Assembly (NCBI RefSeq): GCF_900452395.1
Contig: NZ_UGNV01000001.1
Coordinates: forward strand, 893,501 to 957,500
DNA length: 64,000 nucleotides
Origin: Legionella beliardensis
Lineage (GTDB): Bacteria > Pseudomonadota > Gammaproteobacteria > Legionellales > Legionellaceae
Reading direction: 5' to 3'
Each line of letters opens with the position of its first letter. Position 1 is the stretch's first letter. The position numbers were made by a program, and so were the translations under genes. Positions 34,571-42,764 of this stretch are shown in pieces. The notes beneath the pieces were generated by a model. That model did no database searches. It had not been told where the DNA came from and worked only from the letters and a program-made list of their open reading frames with translations.

Positions 34571-36490
34571 ATGTTATTTTTAGAAATTTTATTGAGTATC
34601 CATTGCTTACTTTTAGTAAGTTCATGGATTATCGGTGGTCGTTGGCTTGCAAATCAACCGTCTTTTAAGCTCAAATTAACTCGGCTTTTATTAATCAGTT
34701 GTGTCATTTCCCCATTAATTGTTCATTGGATAGATACTACTCAAAAGCCTAAATGGCTCCACTATGCATCTATTGATACGTTGCAAGATTACGTACACTC
34801 ACCTCTCAAGGTTGAGCCTTCGCAAAAAAATTTTAAGTTAGCGACTGCATTTTCAATAGGCCATATGAATTTTATTCAGCTCTTTTGTGTTGTGTTTTGT
34901 TTGATCATCCTATTTCGCAGTTATAAAGTAATATTGAGTTTATGGCATTTACGAGCGCTGTTAGCCGAAGCCGTTTCTTATCGAACTTGCGGTAAATTGA
35001 TTATTAAAGTTTCTCACCGCTGCAATATTCCTTTTTCAGTCGCTTTATTAAATAAAGCTTATATCGTTTTACCAGTATCCTTATTTTCTTCAACCAAGAA
35101 TGTAAAAATTGCGCTTGCTCATGAAGGTCAGCATCACCGAAATGGTGATTGTTTATGGGCCTATTTTATAGAAATCCTGCGCGTTATCTTTTGGGGTAAT
35201 CCAGGGGTGACTCGATGGCGTCGTATTTTAAGCGAATTACAAGAATTTTCATGTGATGAAGTACTGGTTGGCCAGCCAAAAATTTCGGCGCATGACTATG
35301 GACGCTGTTTGTTTGATGTTGTACAGACAGTGTCTCAATGTTCTATGTCATCTAACCGAGAAATTGCATGCACGGTGGGTATGGCTTTAGGCAAGGACAA
35401 CAAAGACAGTACTTTTATTATTAGGAGAATTTCAATGTTATCAACTTATCCACTTAATGCATCTAAATCATTTGTGTTAGGCCTAGCCTTTGTGGGGTTT
35501 TCTATCTTAGCTCCCATCTGTGTCGCTTATTCAGCTGTAGGAGTATTGACGGGTTCTAAGACAAAAGAAATCGATATCTCTCAAATAGATCCTAAATTAC
35601 AACTCATTGTAGAGAAAGAAATTAGACAGGCTGTGCAGCAATACCATGCAAAATCAGGGGTTGTTGCAATTGTTAATGTAAAAACGGGCAATCTTATTGC
35701 TTTTGCTGAAGTTAGTCATGATAAAAATCAGATTAGCTGGAAATCTCGTATTTTTTCACCGGGCTCCACAATAAAACCTTTTATTGCAGCCGCAGCAATT
35801 GATTCTGGACACAGCTCTGAAACCCAAAGCTATACTTGTCATTCACCTTATTCTATCGAAGGAGAAGTATTTAAAGATTACAAAGCTAGCAATGCGCCTA
35901 TTTCATTAATGCAAGCGATGGCAAACTCAAGTAACGTATGCTTGATTAAGATCTCGCAAGAAACGGGAGCACCTGTAATTCGTAAAAAACTTGCTGAATT
36001 TGGTTTTGATATGAACACTTGGTGGCAAGCCAATCAAAGCGATGAATTACAACTTGCCAGAGTTGCAGTGGGTGAAAATATACCAGTTACCGTGGACTCA
36101 CTAACAAAATCCTATGCCATGCTTGCTAATCAAGGACGTCCATTTAAAGGAAGTGCTACCCCTATTATTTCAGCCACAACAATGAGCTCAATAAATCATA
36201 TTCTTGTGAACGCTGTAATAAATGGCACCGGAAAACTTGCTGCAATTCCTGGAGTTAGCGTCGCTGGTAAAACAGGAACAGTAGTAGAAAATAGTAATCT
36301 TACCAAGGGAAAACATCTTGCCTTGTTTGCTGGGTATGTACCAATTAATACACCACAATATGCCATGGTGGTTGTAATTGAAGACGGTCATGCAAGCAAA
36401 AAAGACACAATACTGAATTCAGGAGGAGAATTAGCAGCGCCTGTATTTCGTAGTGTTGCAATAAATAGCATGAAGGCAGCTAATCGCTAA
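34571..36490 (+). CDS. BlaR1-type M56 metalloprotease fused to a penicillin-binding transpeptidase domain
   Basis: 639 residues. The N-terminal ~330 residues have four membrane segments and the M56 zinc-protease motif HEGQHH (H184, H188), with ELQEFSCDE supplying the third ligand region. The C-terminal half (~350-635) is extracytoplasmic and carries S399-T-I-K402 (SPGSTIKPF), SSN in MANSSNVCLI and KTGT near 567. The SxxK/SxN/KTG set is closer to class B penicillin-binding proteins than to the class D-like sensor of staphylococcal BlaR1. It probably senses beta-lactams or wall damage and cleaves BlaI. It is co-transcribed with blaI. No beta-lactamase gene is adjacent, which is unusual. Confidence 0.85.
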   Translation: MLFLEILLSIHCLLLVSSWIIGGRWLANQPSFKLKLTRLLLISCVISPLIVHWIDTTQKPKWLHYASIDTLQDYVHSPLKVEPSQKNFKLATAFSIGHMNFIQLFCVVFCLIILFRSYKVILSLWHLRALLAEAVSYRTCGKLIIKVSHRCNIPFSVALLNKAYIVLPVSLFSSTKNVKIALAHEGQHHRNGDCLWAYFIEILRVIFWGNPGVTRWRRILSELQEFSCDEVLVGQPKISAHDYGRCLFDVVQTVSQCSMSSNREIACTVGMALGKDNKDSTFIIRRISMLSTYPLNASKSFVLGLAFVGFSILAPICVAYSAVGVLTGSKTKEIDISQIDPKLQLIVEKEIRQAVQQYHAKSGVVAIVNVKTGNLIAFAEVSHDKNQISWKSRIFSPGSTIKPFIAAAAIDSGHSSETQSYTCHSPYSIEGEVFKDYKASNAPISLMQAMANSSNVCLIKISQETGAPVIRKKLAEFGFDMNTWWQANQSDELQLARVAVGENIPVTVDSLTKSYAMLANQGRPFKGSATPIISATTMSSINHILVNAVINGTGKLAAIPGVSVAGKTGTVVENSNLTKGKHLALFAGYVPINTPQYAMVVVIEDGHASKKDTILNSGGELAAPVFRSVAINSMKAANR

Positions 36491-36498
36491 GTAACCTA

Positions 36499-36524
36499 GG
36501 GATACAGCATATTTGCTGTATCCC
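36499..36524 (+). terminator. perfect 11-bp hairpin after the blaR1-type gene
   Basis: GGGATACAGCA (36499-36509) and TGCTGTATCCC (36514-36524) with a four-base loop begin nine bases after the stop. There is no T-run. Confidence 0.6.
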
Positions 36525-36798
36525 GCCTTAGTATCAATAGCAGACGTAGGTTGGGCCACTCAGCCTAACATTTACCCCTTCTGCAGTTTTGGATTTCTCA
36601 CCGATATAGCCATTCGGTATCTCACTTTGTTTAATAAATAGCTACAACCTGAAATATTTTAATCCCATTCCGTTAGGCTTTAAATTGATAGAAAGCCTAG
36701 GGGTTGACAAGTATTTGTTGGGCCGAGTAGCAATTTGCGTAGTCTATTTAATATTTAAATGGTATAATTAATTGACAATTTGTATTTCAATTGATTAT
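36525..36798. other. intergenic region with a palindromic repeat copy
   Basis: A ~30-bp family copy is at 36545-36573 (CGTAGGTTGGGCC...CCTAACATTTA), and a half-copy with TTGTTGGGCCGAG is near 36716. The rest is AT-rich and includes the promoter of the ADP-ribosyltransferase-like gene. Nothing else is seen. Confidence 0.55.
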
Positions 36799-38796
36799 AT
36801 GACCTATTTAGTGGCTTTCCAAAAAGCATATACTGATTATGTGACGCAATCTCAAAGGCAGGGTTATACCTTTGGGTGGTTTAGTAGTTTACGTCATAGT
36901 CGATCCTTTTACCCTCATATTGAAGATTTGTTTAACGAATTAAAAAAAGCGGATAACTTAGAAGCTCAAAAGGCCATCGTTGAAGGCTATTTAAAATCAC
37001 CTAAGACTAAGTTTAATAATCATTCCTTTAGTATCTATTTATTAAAATATTTAACAGAGAAATTTCCTAACGAAAGTTGGGAAGAATATTATCCTAAAGA
37101 TAAACAAATAGCATTTTATACAGGCATTTTGTATCGAGGTACTTTGCAGAGTCCACAAGATGCTCTTAAGAAAGGCATATCTAGTAAAACCTCGCCTAGA
37201 ATTGAAGAATTTGCCCAGCATACTAGTATGGCTGTAGGCATTTCGACGTCTAAATCAAAAGGTATAGCAGCAAAATATAGAACCTCCACGTTTTCAACAG
37301 GAAAGGGTGTTTATTTTGAAACCGGTTATTTATATAAGATAAATTATCGTGGTTTAGGAGGAATTGATATCAATAAGACGCTTGAAGTGCGAAATGACAG
37401 TATTACAATGACGATAGGGCAAGATAAACAAGAAGTAAATATAGTCGATACAATTCCCACCGAAGATATTGTAGGCTACTGGGACCAAAAAGACGTCTGG
37501 CATGAAAATACTGAATATAAAGAAGAGAAACAACCATCGATAGCGGTTTCCATATTTGCTCGGTTAGAAGCTTTATTTAAGAAACAATCTAGCACTGTCC
37601 CTCTTGATATTACGCTTACCGATCAACAATTGACTTCTATTTTAGAAAATCCAACACAACGAAAATTATACGATTTTATTTTAAGGTTGCCTGCTAATCC
37701 TAAAAATCCTTCTTTCTCAGCGGCCATAAAAATGTTACATATTATTGGTGGTAATCTAGAACAAAAGACATTTACTGAAGAAGAACGTTTTGCAACTCTA
37801 GAGGGAAGATTAGGGGAAATTAGCTTAGAGTTGGCCAGCCAAAATTTACTAAGTGATAATTTCCGCATGAATACTTATAAAAATAAGCTTCAAGGCCCTT
37901 TTTATCCCTTAGTTGAAAGCATATGTCAATTTATTGTAAGTACTTCAGCTTATAAAAAAGAAAAGCTCTATACGTTAATGGATAAACTTATAGAATTTCA
38001 AAACAACCCGTTATTTGATGACGCTGAGTTTGCAGCGCTCCAAAGCTATTGCCAAACCCTTTTACAAGATCCTAAATTTACCTTTAAAAGGATAAGCCTT
38101 TTTGGGCTATTAACATCAAATAGCCAAGATGCAGCAACTCAGTTAAGTCGATTTTTAGAAGGCAGTAAAGGATTGTTGTTGGTGGGTAAGTTAGCCAAAG
38201 AAAATGGCAATAATTCTAATATTATAAAAGAATTAAAAGATGCAGTACAAGTAAATAACTATAAGTCGGCTCAAACTATTTTGTCTACATTCCCAGATTC
38301 AGTTAACAAAGAGGTAGCCAATAATTTTTTTCAAAGATGTATTAGTGCGCAAGTTGCTACTGATTTTCCGAATAAGAAACTATATCAACCTTTAGTAAAT
38401 CCTTTTTTAGAATATAACAGCAAACAATATACTTTTGATATCTACCAGTTAAAGAAAATTATGGAAGGGAAGCCTAAAAATAAAGACGTTGGATTTGTCT
38501 TTAGTATTGATCAATTTGGTAATATTTTGTTTTCAGAAGATAATGACCTATCTAAGCATGTTAATTTATGTAAGCCTCCGGCAATAGGCGCTGGTGAAGT
38601 ATTTTTAAAAAATACCGATTCAGGGATTGAGCTTACCTGTATAACGAATCGAAGTGGTTTATATAGGCCTAGCGATGAATTTATTAAACCACTGAAAGAT
38701 ATTTTTAGGAAAGTAGAAATAAATGTTAGGCAGACTATGTTTAGAGATGAGCGACAAAATCAAATCAGTGACTGGGTTCAATCAAGACGTATGTAA
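36799..38796 (+). CDS. large protein with enterotoxin-A-like ADP-ribosyltransferase domain; candidate effector
   Basis: 665 residues from the ATG at 36799 (a TTG at 36772 would add nine). Residues ~105-230 follow the cholera/heat-labile enterotoxin A pattern: R113 in LYRGTLQSPQDALKKG, the STS strand in AVGISTSKSKGIAAKY (~149-151), YLYKINYRGLGGIDIN, and the catalytic-Glu loop DKQEVNIVDTIPTEDIVGYW, aligned with EQEVSALGGIPYSQIYGWY of LT-A. E212 matches the catalytic Glu, but the upstream Glu of ExE is Lys, which may alter the target. The middle is helical. The last ~120 residues contain GLYRPSDEFIKPLKDIF, similar to an (H/Y)RP-type module in some bacterial effectors. No signal peptide. Confidence 0.7.
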   Translation: MTYLVAFQKAYTDYVTQSQRQGYTFGWFSSLRHSRSFYPHIEDLFNELKKADNLEAQKAIVEGYLKSPKTKFNNHSFSIYLLKYLTEKFPNESWEEYYPKDKQIAFYTGILYRGTLQSPQDALKKGISSKTSPRIEEFAQHTSMAVGISTSKSKGIAAKYRTSTFSTGKGVYFETGYLYKINYRGLGGIDINKTLEVRNDSITMTIGQDKQEVNIVDTIPTEDIVGYWDQKDVWHENTEYKEEKQPSIAVSIFARLEALFKKQSSTVPLDITLTDQQLTSILENPTQRKLYDFILRLPANPKNPSFSAAIKMLHIIGGNLEQKTFTEEERFATLEGRLGEISLELASQNLLSDNFRMNTYKNKLQGPFYPLVESICQFIVSTSAYKKEKLYTLMDKLIEFQNNPLFDDAEFAALQSYCQTLLQDPKFTFKRISLFGLLTSNSQDAATQLSRFLEGSKGLLLVGKLAKENGNNSNIIKELKDAVQVNNYKSAQTILSTFPDSVNKEVANNFFQRCISAQVATDFPNKKLYQPLVNPFLEYNSKQYTFDIYQLKKIMEGKPKNKDVGFVFSIDQFGNILFSEDNDLSKHVNLCKPPAIGAGEVFLKNTDSGIELTCITNRSGLYRPSDEFIKPLKDIFRKVEINVRQTMFRDERQNQISDWVQSRRM

Positions 38797-38920
38797 GTGA
38801 GAAGACCCAAATTAAGTTATCTTAATCAAGTAGATTAAATTTTTCAATTGATGTTGAATACAATAGAGCTATGCTATAAATTAAATCAAATTTTTGAAAT
38901 TCCTACCGTTTTAAAGCAAA

Positions 38921-39313
38921 CGTAGGTCGGGCGCATCGCCCGACATTTCCTTTGAATATCTTGATTTATTAAGAGTTTCTTTCGCCATGCGAAACGTCAT
39001 CATTCTTTTATTATTGATGCCATTTTTATATTGCTTGATCACTTTCGCATGATTATGCTCTTGCCAGAGCATGTCAGGCTAAGCGCCCAAGAGTCAAGAT
39101 TGAGGCAGGCAGAGGTAAATTTGGTCCCTTTTTGGAAGCGCCGAAACCATCCATGCGGCTCGATGTTGTGCATCCATGCACAACAACGTTCCAAAAAGTG
39201 CCCAAACTTACCTCTGCTGCGAGACCGTAAGTACGCTAAACATAGTATTTTCTATGGTGCTAAGAGAACTATTTGCTTAACCTGACGGCTATGGGGGAAG
39301 CGCCCGACCTACG
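38921..39313. repeat. nested inverted-repeat element (~390 bp)
   Basis: Outer arms CGTAGGTCGGGCG (38921-38933) and its perfect complement (39301-39313) enclose 29-bp near-perfect arms (39109-39137 and 39189-39217, beginning GCAGAGGTAA), which enclose a palindrome GTTGTGCAT/ATGCACAAC (39165-39184). An 84-codon frame across it is an accident of the repeat. Together with copy C of the other family it accounts for most of the 640-base gap before the peptidase gene. Confidence 0.75.
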
Positions 39314-39334
39314 CTACTTTTTAATATCTTTAAT

Positions 39335-39420
39335 AGCAAGTAGCCTGGGAGGAGGGCGTAGCCCGTATCCCAGGTTTTCAATGGGTTTTTTAAGTCAAGA
39401 ATTGCTATTTTCCGGGCCAG
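39335..39420. repeat. interspersed inverted-repeat element, copy C (left end only)
   Basis: GCAAGTAGCCTGGGAGGAGG followed by the shared inner GTCAAGAATTGCTATTT; the right end is missing before the peptidase gene's 3' end at 39438. Confidence 0.75.
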
Positions 39421-39437
39421 ATAAGTTTTTGATTACT

Positions 39438-41345
39438 CTATAAATCACGCCATAAAATTGCGGAAATAATTCCCATATCTTGAATTATGCTAATAAGCTC
39501 ATCTATGGAATTAATAACAACATTATTAACAACTAGCTGATAATTAAGATTATGACCAGCTTGAGTATGAATATAGCCTGCAAATGCTTCACCTCTTAAT
39601 AAAAAAGTAGAGGCAGTGGCAGGAACTACATAAGTTCCAGTTTTTGCCCGTATATTTCCTGTTGCGCCTTGTAGCGAGGGGTTTGATTGAAAGTCTTTTA
39701 TAGTCGCTAAAGAACCATCTACTCCTAAGATAGGTAATGCATCAAAAAAAGCCTGATAAACTGGCGAATAGCGCATAATTGCAAGCCATTGGGTTACTGC
39801 TATAAGGCTTGCTTTGGTATTGCCCCCGCCACTACCATCAACAAAGAAAAATTGGCTACCTGGGATACCAAATTTATTAATTAATAAGTTTCGCTCAATA
39901 ACTAGCGCATCAGCCATATTATTTACGCCTTGCGTTAAACCAAAAAGAACAAGCGAGGTGTCCGCACCAATATTGTAACTTACTTTTAAGATGTATTTCG
40001 CATACTCAGAAAAAGGAAGAGAGAGTAATTGAGTAATAGGAATATAGGTTCCTGCAGGAGGAGAAGGATTTTGTGTGACTGGGCTTGCATCAATTACAAC
40101 ACCTGCCTCTTTTAGCGCTTCAATAAACACTGTTCTTGCATAATTAGCCGGTTCTACAATACGAAATGTTTGAATTAAAGGATAGGCGTTAGTAAGCGGG
40201 GGCACAAAATCAATAGGTAAATTTCCTGCGACTAAACCTTCACATGGCGTTGTGCCAATACAGCTAGGAAGTTCAGGTACTAGGTTGTAAGTTGCTTGCG
40301 TGCGTGGTGCTGTCGTTTGTAGTGTGGAGCTGACCGTCAATGCCTGAGACTTAGGTCGCCAGTCAACAAGGGCTGGAAAATCTACATTAGAAGGTAGCAT
40401 TGCAACATCGATGACATCATCATTCACAAAGATAGGTTTTACATCAAACTCATTACGGAAGTTAAACGGTACAAATAAGCGGTCATCAATAATTACTTCA
40501 CCGGTGACACGCCTAATGCCAAAATCATACACTTTTTTAGCAAGCTCCTTATAACCTGCAAGTGGGTTAGGTGTTGTTAATATGGCATTACCTAACGAGT
40601 TAGCTTCATTGTGATCAAAATTTGTATAAGCTATTTGCCCATTAGGTAAATTTCGGCCACCCATCGTAAGATCGCCTGAAGCAGTAAGGATTAAATCGCC
40701 ATTAAGAAGACCATTATTTAATGTGCCTGAGTAACTAACAGGTGTAACGAATCTAAAGGATTCGCCAACTTGAAGAAGATACTCCCCTACTGAAAAAATT
40801 TTTCTAACAGAGCCAATGAAAAACAGATAAGCAGGTTTTAAATTGATTAAAACCTCACCTGTATTTTGATTAACGACACGTAAACCCCATTTAGCATTTT
40901 TATAAATTGCTTTATTTAGGATTTGAGCAATTTCAGGTATCTTTCTAAGATGAATGATGTTTTGTGGCGAAGGCAAAGAGCAATAAACAGGATGCTCTAA
41001 ATTGTGACAAATTTTAGGTGCTATTTCAATTTCTGAAGTGAAAGAGGAGTCATTTATAGCAAGGATAAGATTACAACTTTGCCCAGGATTTAAACTAAAG
41101 ACTTGCCCACAACTGCCAGGCTTATCAGTTATCTGTGTAATGTTGGAGAGCTTATTAGCTAACCCATTATTAGTTAATAACATGGGCGTATTGTTTATAA
41201 TTTTAAAAGTCACACGGGTTGGTTCATTATTTATGACGATGGGAGCCGGTTTATTAATGGCTTTAATAATAAATATAGGCTTTCCTGCATAAATTAAATT
41301 AGGCAGTAACAAGCTCATTAAAAAACCAATCTTAATTATCTTCAA
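39438..41345 (-). CDS. D-alanyl-D-alanine carboxypeptidase/endopeptidase, S13 (PBP4/DacB) family
   Basis: 635 residues with a signal peptide (~1-20). Residues ~21-135 form an extra beta-rich N-terminal domain with paired cysteines (SCGQVF, SCNLIL, ICH, YCS), not part of ordinary DacB. The S13 domain follows, with the nucleophile motif S189-V-R-K192, SYN near 453 and KTG near 568 (RAKTGTYVVP), and the S13 insertion with LLNGDLILTASGDLTM. It should trim or cleave periplasmic peptidoglycan peptides. It is 107 bases downstream of the outer-membrane barrel gene on the same strand and might share its transcript. Confidence 0.8.
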   Translation of the reverse strand: MKIIKIGFLMSLLLPNLIYAGKPIFIIKAINKPAPIVINNEPTRVTFKIINNTPMLLTNNGLANKLSNITQITDKPGSCGQVFSLNPGQSCNLILAINDSSFTSEIEIAPKICHNLEHPVYCSLPSPQNIIHLRKIPEIAQILNKAIYKNAKWGLRVVNQNTGEVLINLKPAYLFFIGSVRKIFSVGEYLLQVGESFRFVTPVSYSGTLNNGLLNGDLILTASGDLTMGGRNLPNGQIAYTNFDHNEANSLGNAILTTPNPLAGYKELAKKVYDFGIRRVTGEVIIDDRLFVPFNFRNEFDVKPIFVNDDVIDVAMLPSNVDFPALVDWRPKSQALTVSSTLQTTAPRTQATYNLVPELPSCIGTTPCEGLVAGNLPIDFVPPLTNAYPLIQTFRIVEPANYARTVFIEALKEAGVVIDASPVTQNPSPPAGTYIPITQLLSLPFSEYAKYILKVSYNIGADTSLVLFGLTQGVNNMADALVIERNLLINKFGIPGSQFFFVDGSGGGNTKASLIAVTQWLAIMRYSPVYQAFFDALPILGVDGSLATIKDFQSNPSLQGATGNIRAKTGTYVVPATASTFLLRGEAFAGYIHTQAGHNLNYQLVVNNVVINSIDELISIIQDMGIISAILWRDL

Positions 41346-41452
41346 AGAAATCTCCTGCTATTAATTATGTCTTCCATTGGGTTTATTGCTAGCCATAGCT
41401 GTCCCTGGTAAACCACGGCACATTAGGGTAGTACGGCAATTTTTACCAGACT

Positions 41453-42202
41453 CTAAGCAAATAAAGTTATTTGGAAGGCCATTTGGTGACTTAGTTGTTT
41501 TTGTTTTAAGGTATCTGAACCCACTTGCACGGGACTTTTTCCTAAAGTAGCGTTACCAAAATCAATAAATTGGTAACCAATTCCAAAGCGCGTAGTAGGC
41601 GTAATATTAATTTCTAGCCCAGTACCGGCACCCCAAGCGAAAGAGTTACTCGTGTGGTTGCGAAAAGGCTCCATAGCGACAGCCTCTTCTATTAATGGTG
41701 TTTCCTCATAAGAGAAAGAGCGGTTAAGGCCTAGACCAATATTTGCAGATAAATAAGGATGGATAATAGAGCTATAATCAGATAGCAATTTGCCTGTTAA
41801 TAAAAAAGCCGTACTCTGGATTTTATAGCGATAGCTAAAATTATCAAATTCAGGTAGTGCAAATTGCCAAACATGCCCACGGGAATTAACAGCAGTATTC
41901 CCATAAGCTGCAATTCCTAACTGGTAGGAAAAGTGTTGATTAATTAACTGTTCAAAGCCGACGGCAAAATTGAAGTTGGTAGCTAATTTGTAATCTGATT
42001 TAACAGTATAATAATTGCTATCAGGCGGGAGTAATGTAACTGTTTGCGGGCTGCCTATTTTTTGCCAAGCTGCACCAATGCCTACATTAATAAATGGATG
42101 ATAGTATTTGTCCTTTGTTTCCCCCATCGTACCAGCAATCACTGACAATGAGCTTTGACAGATTAATAATAAACTTAATAGGCTAATTTTTTTATTATTC
42201 AT
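41453..42202 (-). CDS. outer-membrane beta-barrel protein
   Basis: 249 residues. A signal peptide (~1-23) is followed by alternating amphipathic strands and aromatic girdle residues, for example HPFINVGIGAAWQK, FNFAVGFEQLINQHFSYQLG and TRFGIGYQFIDFGNATLG, ending in a strand with Phe near the C-terminus (MAFQITLFA). This is the pattern of an eight-stranded OmpW/opacity-type barrel. Function unknown: adhesion, small-molecule permeability or envelope stability are possible. Confidence 0.75.
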   Translation of the reverse strand: MNNKKISLLSLLLICQSSLSVIAGTMGETKDKYYHPFINVGIGAAWQKIGSPQTVTLLPPDSNYYTVKSDYKLATNFNFAVGFEQLINQHFSYQLGIAAYGNTAVNSRGHVWQFALPEFDNFSYRYKIQSTAFLLTGKLLSDYSSIIHPYLSANIGLGLNRSFSYEETPLIEEAVAMEPFRNHTSNSFAWGAGTGLEINITPTTRFGIGYQFIDFGNATLGKSPVQVGSDTLKQKQLSHQMAFQITLFA

Positions 42203-42286
42203 CTTGAAAATGATCCTAAATCCTATAGAAGAAGCAAATTATAAATGAAATGAGTTACTTAATGAAACGAATTTATGGAATATCAA

Positions 42287-42472
42287 TTAGCCTGGGAGGA
42301 GGGCGTAGCTCGTATCCCAGGTTTTCGATGGGTTTTTTAAGTCAAGAATTGCTATTTAGGTTCTTAGATAAAAATGGGGGAAGTGCTTCCATGAGGGGTT
42401 TTGTGAATAGTTTGTGTTAAAGGTAAACCTGGGATACAGGCGCAGCCCTTCACCTAGGCTACGCCGGCTAAG
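42287..42472. repeat. interspersed inverted-repeat element, copy D (full length)
   Basis: TTAGCCTGGGAGGAGGGCGT at the left and CAGCCCTTCACCTAGGCTAC at the right, with the same ~100-bp centre as copies B and F. It lies in the 560-base gap between the barrel gene and the next leftward gene; the rest of the gap is AT-rich without a gene. Confidence 0.85.
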
Positions 42473-42764
42473 TTGCAAATCTATTAAGTTGGGAATGGCT
42501 TTATCTGTTTATCTTATTACTCATCAAGCAAGCTATATTTATTGGGCTTCTGATGACATAAAGATAATTATCTTAAAGTACTTAGTATCAAAGGATGTGG
42601 ATATTTAGTGTATTATCGGTCTTGGCCTCAAAGCAACAGCTCCTAATCAAAAATAGGTAAGAAAATCAGCTAAGTATAAGCTAGAGGCTAAATATACCTA
42701 GCTGTCATTCTTTGTATAAAGCTAATGATGAAGTCTATTCTCGCTCAAGTAACCTAAGGCGCAC

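Noticed and set aside
39031-39285. 84-codon open frame on the + strand
   Set aside because: It runs across the nested inverted-repeat element; its sequence is explained by the repeat and it lacks a good start site.
41350-41450. Open frame between the barrel and peptidase genes (MCRGLPGTAMASNKPNGRHN)
   Set aside because: Only about 20 codons from the ATG, no ribosome binding site, and the frame runs back into the barrel gene; possibly a remnant but not supportable.
42414-42608. 64-codon frame over repeat copy D
   Set aside because: It begins inside the inverted repeat and has no ribosome binding site or protein-like composition.
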